64,000 bases of DNA from Phenylobacterium sp. (GCF_025351295.1 NZ_JANXWD010000097.1:26318-90317), one strand, 5' to 3'. Shown: positions 34,906-43,198, counted from the stretch's first letter. Numbers and translations are program-made. Notes: generated by a model from the sequence alone, not told the origin.

Positions 34906-35460
34906 ATGAGCACCCAGAAGCCGATCCCGCCCCGGCCCGGCCGCGGCGCCCAGGCCGCCCGGATGGCCGAGATCCTGCGCGTCGATCACGCCGGCGAACT
35001 GGCCGCCGTGCAGATCTATCGCGGGCAGCAGGCGGTGCTGGGCGACGCCCCTGTCGCGCGCCAGTTCGCCGAGATGCAAGCCCAGGAGGCCGTGCACCTG
35101 GCCCGCTTCGACCATCTGCTGACCGAGCGGCGGGTGCGGCCCACGGTCATGGCGCCGGTCTGGCGGCTGGCCGGCTTCGCGCTGGGCGCGGGGACCGCCC
35201 TGATGGGCGAGAAGGCCGCCCATGCCTGCACCGAGGTGGTGGAGACGGTGATCGAGGCCCACTATGCGGAGCAGATCGCCGAGCTGGCCGAGCGCGACCC
35301 GGAGCTGGCCGCCGAACTCTCGACCTTCCGCGACGAGGAACTGGCGCACCGCGACCACGCGGTGGGCGAGGGCGCCCACGAGGCCCCCGGCTACGCCCTG
35401 CTGGCCGCGGTGATCCGCACCAGCTGCCGCGCGGCGATCCGGATCAGCGAGAAGATCTAG
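34906..35460 (+). CDS. coq7: Demethoxyubiquinone hydroxylase Coq7
   Basis: A 184-aa di-iron protein of the Coq7 family, which hydroxylates demethoxyubiquinone in ubiquinone synthesis. Ligand motifs are EILRVDHAGELAAVQIY (Glu), MQAQEAVHLARFDHLL (ExxH) and VVETVIEAHYAEQI...FRDEELAHRDHAV (Glu and ExxH). It is the single-domain bacterial and mitochondrial form. The gene follows dsbB by 24 bases on the same strand, and both deal with quinone chemistry. Confidence 0.94.
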   Translation: MSTQKPIPPRPGRGAQAARMAEILRVDHAGELAAVQIYRGQQAVLGDAPVARQFAEMQAQEAVHLARFDHLLTERRVRPTVMAPVWRLAGFALGAGTALMGEKAAHACTEVVETVIEAHYAEQIAELAERDPELAAELSTFRDEELAHRDHAVGEGAHEAPGYALLAAVIRTSCRAAIRISEKI

Positions 35461-35462
35461 CC

Positions 35463-35486
35463 GCCTTCCACCGGGCGCCGGAAGGC
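35463..35486 (+). terminator. Hairpin downstream of coq7
   Basis: GCCTTCC (35463-35469) pairs with GGAAGGC (35480-35486) around a 10-base GC-rich loop, beginning 2 bases after the coq7 stop. No T-tract follows, so it is a weak or factor-assisted terminator candidate. Confidence 0.4.
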
Positions 35487-35512
35487 GTCCACCGGAAACT
35501 CGGGCCGTCGGG

Positions 35513-35541
35513 TTGATGCGACTCAAAAAACATCGGCTATG
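35513..35541 (+). promoter_or_regulatory. Candidate sigma-70-type promoter for the zinc-ribbon gene
   Basis: TTGATG (35513-35518), a 17-base spacer containing an A-tract (CTCAAAAAACATC), and GCTATG (35536-35541). The 35593 gene starts about 45 bases downstream of the expected transcription start. Pattern-based. Confidence 0.4.
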
Positions 35542-35592
35542 GAGTGGCCATGTCCCAAAAGTTCTGATTTTGTTCTGGCAGGGAGTCGCACC

Positions 35593-35877
35593 ATGGCAGA
35601 CGGCGGAAGATACCTGGCCCGGAACTGGTCTTACGGCGAGGCGCGGCTGGGCTGGGCGACGGCGGCGCGGTCCAGCCTCTGGGCGCGCTGCGCCTGCGGA
35701 CGCGAGGCGGCGGTGGATCCCCGGCCCTGGATCGCCCAGGGCCTTGGCCGCCAGGTGCTGCACGACCTGGAGACGCGGCTGCGCTGCGTCTGCGGCGCGC
35801 GGCGCGCCAGCCTGGAGATCCGCGGGCTGGCCGAGGCTCCGGGCGCCGGGGCCGGCGGCATCCACGTGTTTCGTTAG
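35593..35877 (+). CDS. Small zinc-ribbon-like protein
   Basis: A 94-aa soluble protein with two CxCG knuckles: WARCACGREAAVDP (about residue 37) and LRCVCGARRASLEI (about residue 71), plausible Zn ligands. The N-terminus reads MADGGRYLARNWSYGEARLG. The ATG at 35593 follows GGGAG by 8 bases; an in-frame ATG at 35539 would add 18 residues with no ribosome site. Proteins of this look are common as short hypotheticals in Caulobacterales. Function unknown. Confidence 0.7.
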   Translation: MADGGRYLARNWSYGEARLGWATAARSSLWARCACGREAAVDPRPWIAQGLGRQVLHDLETRLRCVCGARRASLEIRGLAEAPGAGAGGIHVFR

Positions 35878-36014
35878 AGGCTTCGCTGCCTTGGTCGGAT
35901 CGATCTCGGCACGGGGAAGGGTCGATCCCTGAGCAAGGCCGCAATCTGCCGCCAAGGCAGATGCCCGTGTTCCCGGGCCGAGCGGAATGGGGCGCTCTCC
36001 GCCTATTCCTCTAC

Positions 36015-36152
36015 GGGTGTCACCCCGGTTTCGCCGCAGCGAAGACCGGAACCCACGACCGGTCGCGGCGACAGGACGGCCGCGAACTGCCGAGCTTGAG
36101 GGTGGGTCCCGGTCTTTGGCTGCGCCAAAACCGGGATGACACCGTTGGGAGG
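36015..36152 (-). repeat. Palindromic intergenic element, copy 1
   Basis: The left end GGGTGTCACCCCGGTTTCGCC and right end (GGCTGCGCCAAAACCGGGATGACACC) are inverted arms, with internal arms AAGACCGGAACCCACGACC and GGGTGGGTCCCGGTCTTTGG. The same element occurs in the opposite direction at 39193-39333. Strand is given relative to copy 2. Non-coding; it occupies part of a ~500-base gap. Confidence 0.8.
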
Positions 36153-36375
36153 GTCAGAGGGTGGCGTTTGGCAGCCCTCGATCCTGCTTCGCCGGGCGAT
36201 CATGTGATCTCGGCCCCGGGTCGGCGCATCGGCCGGGCGATCGGAGCACCACCCTTCGTCCGTCAGCCTTCGCCTTGTCCAGCGGATTGATGGGTAACGG
36301 TCCAGCGCGGATGGCTGTGTGAATCCTGTAGCCCCGGCAAGCAGGCGAGCGTGGTCTCCAGCTCCCTCACAGCCG
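36153..36375. other. Non-coding remainder of the gap before the PEP-CTERM pair
   Basis: No convincing gene. Short GC-rich arms (GCCGGGCGATCATG, GGCATCGGCCGGGCGATCGG) hint at another degraded repeat. An unmotivated open frame here lacks a ribosome site and family likeness. The stretch 35878-36014 before the repeat is likewise without visible features. Confidence 0.5.
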
Positions 36376-37185
36376 CTAGAAGCGCACCTTCACCAGGCGC
36401 TGGCGCGAGCGGCGGAGCATGACGCCGGTGAAGCCGAAGCCGCCGATCAGCAGGGTCCAGGTCGCCGGTTCCGGCACCGCGCCGAAGGCGAAGCTCTGGT
36501 GGGCGGCGTTGGCGCCGTATTTGCCGGTCTCGCTGATGAAGGTCAGGCCGGAGTGGACCGCGCCGTAGCCCGAGAGGCCGGCCAGGTAGTTGGCGCCGGA
36601 GAAGGCGGCGATATAGCTGTCGAGCGCGCCATTGCCGCTGACCACCGAATAGGTCGGGTTGATCACCTGCCAGATGGCGCCTTGCAGGCCGGCCAGCCGG
36701 TCGACGGTGTCGGCGGTATGCGGGGCGCTGGCGTAGAGCAGGGCCCCGTAGTTCACCAGCCGGCCGACCTGGACCACCTGGGCCTTGCTGAGCGGCGAGC
36801 CGCCCACGAACGGATTGCCGGTCTGGTAGTTGGAGTTAGTGGTCAGGTCGTGGACATCGTCGTACTTCAGGTCGAGGCCGCCCAGGGTGATGTTGTGGAA
36901 GATGTCCACGCAGAAGGCGAGCAGGTCGGACGGCCCGCTGAGCGCGCCGGTCGCCGGCGTGGCGCCCGTGCCCTGATAGGTCTTGAACGTGATGGGGCCG
37001 ATATAGACGTATTCGCTGGCGCCGCCGGGACCGTTGATGTGCGCGGTCCGCGAGGTGTCCATGCTGTCCGACTGCAGGAAGTACTGCGTCGCATGGCCCG
37101 GGCTGGCGAGCGCGAGACCGCAGGCGAAGGCCGCCGCGGGCAGGAAGGCGGCGCGAGCGCCAAAGACTGCATTGAAATGGGACAC
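36376..37185 (-). CDS. PEPxxWA-CTERM sorted exported protein with thioester-domain-like signature (paralogue 1)
   Basis: A 269-aa protein: signal peptide (FLPAAAFACGLALASPGHAT), a mature domain, and the C-terminal sorting tail VPEPATWTLLIGGFGFTGVM followed by LRRSRQR. The mature domain has LLAFCVDIFHNITLG and, later, LAGLQGAIWQVINPTY. This FCVD...LQxAIW pair is the spacing and motif type of Cys-Gln thioester domains (TQXA-like). The start is GTG at 37185 with AGGAG 7 bases upstream. It is a tandem paralogue of the next gene upstream (37269-38066). Confidence 0.88.
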   Translation of the reverse strand: MSHFNAVFGARAAFLPAAAFACGLALASPGHATQYFLQSDSMDTSRTAHINGPGGASEYVYIGPITFKTYQGTGATPATGALSGPSDLLAFCVDIFHNITLGGLDLKYDDVHDLTTNSNYQTGNPFVGGSPLSKAQVVQVGRLVNYGALLYASAPHTADTVDRLAGLQGAIWQVINPTYSVVSGNGALDSYIAAFSGANYLAGLSGYGAVHSGLTFISETGKYGANAAHQSFAFGAVPEPATWTLLIGGFGFTGVMLRRSRQRLVKVRF

Positions 37186-37268
37186 TGAACGGCTCCTGAC
37201 TGGACTTGCGTCTGTCAGAGAGCAGTTCTCGTGCCAGGTCTCAGGAGGCTCTCAGCCCCGCGGCCGGG

Positions 37269-38066
37269 TCAGGCCCGGACGCGGACCGTCCGGCGGCGGT
37301 CGCGGCGGAGCATGGCGCCGGCGAACCCGAAGCCGCCGATCATCAGCACCCAGGTCGAGGGCTCGGGCACCGCGAAGGTGAAGCCCTGGTGCGCGCTGAG
37401 CGTCCCGTACTTGCCGGTCTCGGAGATGAACGAGATGCCCGAGCCGACCGAGCCGTGGCCGGTCAGGAAGCTGTTGTAGGAGGCACTGGTGTAGTCGGCG
37501 ATCAGGCTGTCGACCGGGGCGTCGAACGCGACGACGGTGTAGGTCGGGTTGATCACCTGCCAGATCGCGCCCTGCAGGCCCGCCAGCTTCGCGCTCTTGT
37601 TGACGTCGGCGCTGTCGTAGACGAGTTCGCCGTAGTTCACGAGGCGCGCGACCTGCATGGTCTGCGCGGCCGAGATCGGCGACGCCGGCACCTGCGAATT
37701 GGAATTCAGCGGCAGGAGGTCGTTGTACTTCAGGTTCAACGGGCCAAGCGTGATGTTGTGGAAGATGTCCACGCAGAAGGCGAGCAGGTTGAAGGTCGGC
37801 GTCCCGGCCGCGGTCCCCAGGTTGGTCGTGAACACCAGCGGACCCAGAAAGACGTATTCGTCGCTGTACACCGGGACCGGATAGCCGGGGCCGTAGATGT
37901 GCGCCGTATGGCTGGTGTCCATGGTCGCCGACTGCAGGAAGTAGTCGGTGGCGTGGCTGGCCGAGGCCGCCGCGAGGCTGAGCGCCAGCGCCGCGGCGGG
38001 AATGGCGGCCTTCAGTGCGCCGAGCATCGGACTGCGGCGCACAACGGCCTCGTCGGAATGAAACAC
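37269..38066 (-). CDS. PEPxxWA-CTERM sorted exported protein with thioester-domain-like signature (paralogue 2)
   Basis: A 265-aa paralogue of the neighbour. Signal peptide (LGALKAAIPAAALALSLAAASASHAT), then DYFLQSATMDTSHTAHIYGPG, LLAFCVDIFHNITLG (Cys), LAGLQGAIWQVINPTY (Gln) and GISFISETGKYG, ending in VPEPSTWVLMIGGFGFAGAM and LRRDRRR. Shared blocks show a recent duplication. The start is GTG at 38066 (GGGGGAG upstream); an ATG at 38027 would give a shorter signal peptide. Expected to be exported, processed by an exosortase/archaeosortase-type enzyme, and surface-associated. No exosortase gene is in this window. Confidence 0.88.
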   Translation of the reverse strand: MFHSDEAVVRRSPMLGALKAAIPAAALALSLAAASASHATDYFLQSATMDTSHTAHIYGPGYPVPVYSDEYVFLGPLVFTTNLGTAAGTPTFNLLAFCVDIFHNITLGPLNLKYNDLLPLNSNSQVPASPISAAQTMQVARLVNYGELVYDSADVNKSAKLAGLQGAIWQVINPTYTVVAFDAPVDSLIADYTSASYNSFLTGHGSVGSGISFISETGKYGTLSAHQGFTFAVPEPSTWVLMIGGFGFAGAMLRRDRRRTVRVRA

Positions 38067-38255
38067 GTTGGAACTCCCCCAAAACCGCCCGGCCGACCCC
38101 GCGAACCCCAGACCGACACCCCGTCGCCTGCGATCGCCGCCACCTCTGGCTCAAGCGATATTATTAACGCCTGTTAGGAACTGGCCGCAATGACGCTCGC
38201 CTGAACGGGGAATACCGCCCGCCTCTGAGCCCAACGCTCATCCGGAAGGCGAATA

Positions 38256-38289
38256 GCGGCTCCCCTGGGTGGGGTTTCAGGGGAGCCGC
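38256..38289. terminator. Perfect 12-bp stem hairpin
   Basis: GCGGCTCCCCTG (38256-38267) and CAGGGGAGCCGC (38278-38289) are fully complementary around a 10-base loop. No T-tract on either side. It sits in the ~460-base gap between divergent genes, where nothing needs to be terminated by known neighbours, so it could belong to an unannotated RNA. The rest of 38067-38523 shows no gene I can support. Confidence 0.5.
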
Positions 38290-38523
38290 GTTCCGTGCGC
38301 CGTGGGGGAGACGGCGGCCGGGGCGCAGTCGGCGACGGGGGGAGGGAATGTCGCCGCGCTGCAGCCCTGCATATATGGAGAGCCGATGCGTCCCTGGTAG
38401 GGCGCCGCGATGACCAATGCGTATCAACCGGCCTTAGTTGCGCCGCGCCGACGGCCACAGTTCAGGCGGTTCGCAACAGGACCGCCGCAATCGAGGCCCG
38501 TACTCTGGCCAAGGAGACCCGCC

Positions 38524-39081
38524 ATGGCCCGCCCGCTCGTCCTCGTCCCGATCCTCGCCGGCCTCCTCGCCTGCGCCGCGCCGGCGTTCGCGGCGGATGA
38601 GCCGCCGACCGTCACGGCCCCGCCTTCGCGCACGGTGGCCGACCAGATCGACGCCTTCCTGCGCGACTCGCCGGTGGCGAAGCTGCCGACCGAGTCCGAG
38701 CCGGTCGGCGTCACCTCCTCGAGCGCCCCGCGCCAGGTGCACGGCGAGATCTCGGTGTCGGCGGGCAGCCATGGATATCGCGACGTCTATGCGCGCACCG
38801 ACCTGCCGGTGGGCAAGACCGGCACGCTCAGCATCGCTGTCGAGCAGGGGCGCGGCGGCTACGGCTATGGCGGGTACGGTTATGGGGGCTATGGGCGGTT
38901 CGGCGCGCGCGGCGGCGACATCCAGAACCTGGGCGTCAGCCTGGCGCTGGGCGGGTCGGCGGCGCGCCCATGCCGCGAGGCGCGCGACGTCGACCTGGAC
39001 CGGCCGGATCGTTGCCGGCCGAGCGACGGCGACCGGCGCGCCTTCGACGGCCGACCGGCGGATATTGCCGAGCCGCACTGA
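38524..39081 (+). CDS. Small exported Gly/Tyr-rich protein
   Basis: A 185-aa protein with a Sec signal peptide (LVLVPILAGLLACAAPAFAADE). The middle part reads VHGEISVSAGSHGYRDVYART, LPVGKTGTLSIAVEQG, then a repeat tract with GYGGYGYGGYGRFGARGG. The tail is charged and rich in Arg and Asp (DVDLDRPDRCRPSDGDRR). AAGGAG lies 8 bases before the ATG at 38524. Tyr/Gly repeats are common in structural or adhesive secreted proteins. No family recognised. Confidence 0.75.
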   Translation: MARPLVLVPILAGLLACAAPAFAADEPPTVTAPPSRTVADQIDAFLRDSPVAKLPTESEPVGVTSSSAPRQVHGEISVSAGSHGYRDVYARTDLPVGKTGTLSIAVEQGRGGYGYGGYGYGGYGRFGARGGDIQNLGVSLALGGSAARPCREARDVDLDRPDRCRPSDGDRRAFDGRPADIAEPH

Positions 39082-39192
39082 CCACAGCTGTGGCCTGACG
39101 GGGCCATGGTGTCGCCGTGACCGGGCTATCGACGCCAGCTCAGCTCGTCCGGGCGGGCGTTGGCCTTCGATGGCGACAGGATTCACACAGAT

Positions 39193-39333
39193 CCTCCCAA
39201 CGGTGTCATCCCGGTTTTGGCGCAGCCAAAGACCGGGGCCCACGATCAGGCTCGGCGTTTCGCTGTCGTCCTGCCGCCGAGACCGGTCGTGGGTCCCGGT
39301 CTTCGCCTGCGGCGAAACCGGGATGACACCCGT
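39193..39333 (+). repeat. Palindromic intergenic element, copy 2
   Basis: Starts CCTCCCAACGGTGTCATCCC and ends with GGCGAAACCGGGATGACACC. Read backwards it matches copy 1 at 36015-36152, including the flanking CTCCCAACGG. The internal arms GGGGCCCACGATC and CGGTCGTGGGTCCCGG pair. Remaining bases of the 39082-39459 gap show no gene. Confidence 0.8.
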
Positions 39334-39459
39334 GGGGAGAAAGGGCGGGGGCCGGCCGCCTTTGCTCCAATATTTCAACATCGCCTTGATCGCGGTCATC
39401 CCCGGCCTGGGCCGGCGTGCGATAAACGCCCGAGATTGAGACAACTGGAGACCATCCGC

Positions 39460-40065
39460 ATGAACCGACGCCTGCTTCTGGCGCTTGCGCCTGCCGCGCT
39501 GGCCCTGGCGACCGTCGCCTCCGCCCAGGCCCCGGGCCATCCGCCCGGCGGCGCCCCGACGATGATGCATGGGGGCCCGCCGCCCGAGATGGCGGCGATG
39601 CACGAGGCGATGATGAAGCAGCATCTGGAGGACCTGAAGACGGTCCTGCGGCTGCGCCCCGACCAGGAGGCCGCCCTGCAGGCCTTCGTCGCCGCCCACC
39701 ACCCCGACGGCGGGCCGATGATGATGCATGAAGGTCACGACCCAATGCATGACGGCGCCATGCATGACAGCGCGATGCACGACGGCCCGTCAAAGCCCAT
39801 GACCACGCCCGAGCGCCTCGACGACATGGCCAGGCACGAGGCCGCCATGGCCGCCGAGCACGACAAGATGCGCCAGGCCCTGACCAGGTTCTACGCCGCC
39901 CTCAGCCCCGACCAGCAGAAGGTGTTCGACGCCCTGATGCGGCTGCAGGGGCCGGGCCACGGCGGCCACATGGGCATGGGTGGCCCGATGGGGGAGCATG
40001 GCGGCATGCGCCGGATCGAGATGCACCGCACGATCGGCGGACCCCCGGGCCATGACCCCGACTAG
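39460..40065 (+). CDS. Spy/CpxP-like His/Met-rich periplasmic protein
   Basis: A 201-aa exported protein: signal peptide (LLLALAPAALALATVASAQAP), then a helical domain (HEAMMKQHLEDLKTVLRLRPDQEAALQAF) with an LTxxQ-like LRPDQ and a second copy LSPDQQKVFDALM. Between them is a His/Met/Asp-rich stretch (MMMHEGHDPMHDGAMHDSAM) likely to bind metal. The end repeats HGGHMGMGGPMGEHGG. This fits the Spy/ZraP/CpxP group of periplasmic chaperone or metal sensors. The response regulator and kinase genes follow downstream. Confidence 0.85.
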   Translation: MNRRLLLALAPAALALATVASAQAPGHPPGGAPTMMHGGPPPEMAAMHEAMMKQHLEDLKTVLRLRPDQEAALQAFVAAHHPDGGPMMMHEGHDPMHDGAMHDSAMHDGPSKPMTTPERLDDMARHEAAMAAEHDKMRQALTRFYAALSPDQQKVFDALMRLQGPGHGGHMGMGGPMGEHGGMRRIEMHRTIGGPPGHDPD

Positions 40066-40143
40066 GCGCCCCCGCTGGCCCCTGCGCGCGAATGTGGCGA
40101 AGTCGCTATGACGGCGCCACACTCCGCGGCGAGAGGTTCCGAC

Positions 40144-40875
40144 ATGACGCCCCAGCCCTCGGTGCTTCGCGCCCGCCACATCCTGGTGGTGGACGACGAC
40201 ACCCAACTGCGCGAGCAGGTCGCCGCCTATCTCGTCGAGCATGGCTATCAGGTCCACGCCGCCGCCGACGCGCGCGAGATGGACGAGGTGCTGAGCTCGG
40301 CGCCCATCGACCTGGTGGTGCTGGACCTGATGCTGCCGGGCGAGGACGGGCTTTCGATCTGCCGCCGCCTCTCCGCCGACAGCGGGCCGGCGATCATCAT
40401 GGTCAGCGCCATGGGCGAGGAGATCGACCGGGTGCTGGGCCTGGAGCTGGGCGCCGACGACTACCTGGCCAAGCCGTGCAGCCCGCGTGAGCTGCTGGCC
40501 CGGGTGCGCGCGGTGTTCCGGCGGCTGGAGGAGGTGCGCGGCGGCGCGCCCCGCAAGGGCAAGGCCTATCAGTTCCAGGGCTTCGTGGTCGACGCGCTGC
40601 GCCGCCAGCTCCGGGCGCCGAACGGCACCACCATCCTGCTGACCTCCGGCGAGTTCTCGCTGCTGTCGGCGTTCCTGGACCACCCGCAGCGGATCCTGTC
40701 GCGCGACCAGCTTCTGGACATCGCCCGCGGCCAGGACGCCGACGTCTTCGACCGCGCCGTCGACGTGCAGATCAGCCGCCTGCGCCGCAAGCTGCACGCC
40801 TGTTCCGACGGCGAGATCATCCGCACCATCCGCGGGGCCGGCTACATGTTCGACGTGGCGGTCAGCCGTCCATGA
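40144..40875 (+). CDS. OmpR/PhoB-family response regulator
   Basis: A 243-aa regulator. Receiver: HILVVDDDTQLREQVAAYL (acidic pocket), phosphoacceptor Asp in DLVVLDLMLPGEDG, Lys in DDYLAKPCSPRELL. Winged-helix output: LTSGEFSLLSAFLDHPQRILS, then SRDQLLDIARGQDADVFDRA and DVQISRLRRKL, RTIRGAGYMF. The ATG at 40144 has GAGAGG 7-8 bases upstream; an ATG at 40108 in frame is a longer alternative. It overlaps the kinase gene by 4 bases. Confidence 0.95.
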   Translation: MTPQPSVLRARHILVVDDDTQLREQVAAYLVEHGYQVHAAADAREMDEVLSSAPIDLVVLDLMLPGEDGLSICRRLSADSGPAIIMVSAMGEEIDRVLGLELGADDYLAKPCSPRELLARVRAVFRRLEEVRGGAPRKGKAYQFQGFVVDALRRQLRAPNGTTILLTSGEFSLLSAFLDHPQRILSRDQLLDIARGQDADVFDRAVDVQISRLRRKLHACSDGEIIRTIRGAGYMFDVAVSRP

Positions 40876-42362
40876 CGCTGCCGGCGCTGCCCCGCGCCAG
40901 CATCGGGGTGCAGCTGGTGGCGCTGCTGCTGGCCTGCCTAGTGGCCATGCACCTGGTGCTGTTCGTGGTGGTGGGCCTGTTCCCGCCGCCGCGCCCGCCG
41001 ATCTACCGAATGAGCGAGATCGCCGCGGCGCTGAACGGCGGGGCGCTGACGTCGCGCGACGGGCGGCCGATGCTGCGGACCACGCTCGCCGTCCTGCCCG
41101 CGTCGTTCGAGCATGCCCGCTGGCCCTCGCCGCCGGTCGACGCGCTGGCCGCCGCCCTGGGCCGGCCGCGCGAGCAGGTGAGGCTGGCCGAGCACCGGCC
41201 CACGGCCCTCGACCGCTTCCTGCGCGAGCCGGTCACGGCGCGGGTCCTGCTGGAGCACCGGCGGGGCCGCGATGGCCCGCCCGGATCGCGGCCGGACGGC
41301 TTCCGGGGCGCGTTCCATGAGCACTTCGGACCGGGCGGCGGTTTCGGGCCGGGCCAGGGATTCGGGCCGCCGTCGGACGGCCACGGCCTGCCGCCGGGCC
41401 TGCGCCTCCTGATGATGCGCGAGGCGCCGGTGTTCGGCGACTTCAGCGCCGCGCTACATCAGACGGACGGGCGCTGGGTAGTGGTGCGCGCCAGCCCCGA
41501 GCCGTTCCCCACCGACTGGCAGCGGCGCATGCTGCTGCTGGTGCTGGCCGGCTTCGGGGTGGTCGCGCCCGCCGGCTTCCTGTTCGCGCGCCGGATCACC
41601 GCGCCACTCAAGCGCTTCGCCGAGGCCGCCGAGCGCCTGGGCCGCGACCCGCACGCCCCGCCGGTCGCTCTCTCCGGCCCGGCCGAGATCGGCATGGCGG
41701 CCGAGGCCTTCAACAACATGCAGGCCCGGGTGAAGGCCTATATCGACGACCGCACGGCGATGGTCGGCGCCATCTCGCACGACCTGCGCACGCCGCTGGC
41801 CCGCATCCGCTTCAAAATGGAGGCCGCCCCCGCCGGGCTGCGCGGCTCGGTGCTGGGCGACGTCGACCAGATGGAGCAGATGATCGCCGGCGTGCTGACC
41901 TTCATCCGCAACGAGAGCACGCCGCGCACCCGCGAGCGGCTGGACCTGCTGTCGCTGGTGGAGTGCGTCGCCGACGACGCGGCCTTGGTCGGCGGCGACG
42001 TGGAGATCCTGGAGTCGACGCCGGTCACCGTCGAGGGCGACCCGGTGGCCCTGCAGCGGATGTTCGTCAACCTGGTCGACAACGCCCAGAAGTACGGCGG
42101 CGAGGCCCGCATCCGGGTGCGCCGCGAGGGCGATCTGGCGGTGGTCGAGATCGCCGACGCCGGCGAGGGCCTGGGCGCGGAGGACCTGGAGAAGGTCTTC
42201 CAGCCGTTCTATCGCGCCGACCCCTCGCGCAACGTCGACGCCGGCGGCATCGGCCTGGGCCTGCCGATCGCCCGGTCTACGGCGCGCGCGCATGGCGGCG
42301 ATGTGCAGCTGATCCCGGGCGCGAGGGGGCTCCGCGCGCGGGTCACCCTGCCGGCGGCGTGA
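40872..42362 (+). CDS. HAMP sensor histidine kinase
   Basis: A 496-aa membrane kinase paired with the preceding regulator. Helix 1 (VQLVALLLACLVAMHLVLFVVV), then a ~190-aa periplasmic domain with a Gly/Pro/His/Phe-rich tract (FHEHFGPGGGFGPGQGFG), helix 2 (MLLLVLAGFGVVAPAGFLFA), HAMP (RRITAPLKRFAEAAERLG), H-box (GAISHDLRTPLARIRFKM), N-box (VNLVDNAQKYG), G-boxes (EIADAGEGLG; GGIGLGLPIAR). The Gly/His-rich sensor tract recalls the metal-rich Spy-like neighbour, so envelope or metal stress is a plausible input (inference). Confidence 0.94.
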   Translation: MTLPALPRASIGVQLVALLLACLVAMHLVLFVVVGLFPPPRPPIYRMSEIAAALNGGALTSRDGRPMLRTTLAVLPASFEHARWPSPPVDALAAALGRPREQVRLAEHRPTALDRFLREPVTARVLLEHRRGRDGPPGSRPDGFRGAFHEHFGPGGGFGPGQGFGPPSDGHGLPPGLRLLMMREAPVFGDFSAALHQTDGRWVVVRASPEPFPTDWQRRMLLLVLAGFGVVAPAGFLFARRITAPLKRFAEAAERLGRDPHAPPVALSGPAEIGMAAEAFNNMQARVKAYIDDRTAMVGAISHDLRTPLARIRFKMEAAPAGLRGSVLGDVDQMEQMIAGVLTFIRNESTPRTRERLDLLSLVECVADDAALVGGDVEILESTPVTVEGDPVALQRMFVNLVDNAQKYGGEARIRVRREGDLAVVEIADAGEGLGAEDLEKVFQPFYRADPSRNVDAGGIGLGLPIARSTARAHGGDVQLIPGARGLRARVTLPAA

Positions 42363-43149
42363 CGGCCATCGCCTCGAGGCGCGTGACCGCGAAGCTCTGG
42401 TCCAGCAGTTCCGCCTTGCCGAAGATGGTCATGAAGGCGATGTCGGCTGCGTCGCGGCCGGAGGCGATACGGATCAGTCCGTCCAGAGGCGCCAGGCCGG
42501 TGGGGTCCGCCAGCCACCAGCGCCCATCCAGGAACAGTTCGACCACCGCGTGCAGGTCCGGCGGCTCCAGGCGCCAGGCATAGGCGCTGACGGCGCGCGC
42601 CGGAATCTCCGCCGCGCGCAGGAGCGAGATCGCCAGGTGCGCGTAGTCGCGGCAGACCCCGGCCGCCCCGACGAGGGTGTCCAGCGCCGTGCTGGCGCCA
42701 TCGCTGACCCCGGCCTCGTAGGTCAGATGACCCCGCACCCAGTCGAGGATCGCGGCGGCCTTGGCGCCGCCCTGCAGGCCGCCGAACCGACGCCGCACCA
42801 GCCGCTCCAGGCGGTCCGATGGGCAATAGCGGCTGGGCCGCAGGTACGGGAGGACTTCGGCCGGCAGGTCGCGGATCCGGCCCGCCGGGCGGGCGGTGAA
42901 GTCGTGATCCTGGCGCACGGTCTCCACCTCGGCAACGTAGCCGATCTCCACGTCGCCCTGAGCGTCGAGGATCGTGTGCCGCTCGCAGGTGACCGGGTCC
43001 TCGAACCGCGCCAGGTCGCAGGCCAGCGGCGCGGTCAGCCGCTCATGCCGCACGCTCTGGCCGGGCGTGCGGGCGGCTTCCAGCAACAGCAGAACCTCGC
43101 ACGGCGCCTCGAACAGATAGACCAGCCGCGCCTCGACAGAAAATCGCAT
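42343..43149 (-). CDS. Transglutaminase-like cysteine peptidase family protein
   Basis: A 268-aa protein with the transglutaminase-like triad: Cys in LVGAAGVCRDYAHLAISLLRA, His in LEPPDLHAVVELFLDGRW and Asp in WLADPTGLAPLDG. The N-terminal beta domain (MRFSVEARLVYLFEAPCEVL) and VRGHLTYEAG match the bacterial transglutaminase-like group, which often acts as peptidase or amidase. ATG at 43149. The 3' end overlaps the histidine kinase gene by 20 bases on the opposite strand. Its 5' side shares the divergent promoter region with the sulfatase gene, including the TetR-type operator at 43199-43230. Confidence 0.88.
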   Translation of the reverse strand: MRFSVEARLVYLFEAPCEVLLLLEAARTPGQSVRHERLTAPLACDLARFEDPVTCERHTILDAQGDVEIGYVAEVETVRQDHDFTARPAGRIRDLPAEVLPYLRPSRYCPSDRLERLVRRRFGGLQGGAKAAAILDWVRGHLTYEAGVSDGASTALDTLVGAAGVCRDYAHLAISLLRAAEIPARAVSAYAWRLEPPDLHAVVELFLDGRWWLADPTGLAPLDGLIRIASGRDAADIAFMTIFGKAELLDQSFAVTRLEAMAVTPPAG

Positions 43150-43198
43150 GAACCCTCCGGGGCCGGACGAACGCACCGGCCCCAAACAGGTTGCGCCT

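Noticed and set aside
36153..36375. A protein-coding gene in the gap before the PEP-CTERM pair
   Set aside because: Open frames here lack ribosome sites and look like random high-GC sequence; part of the gap is repeat.
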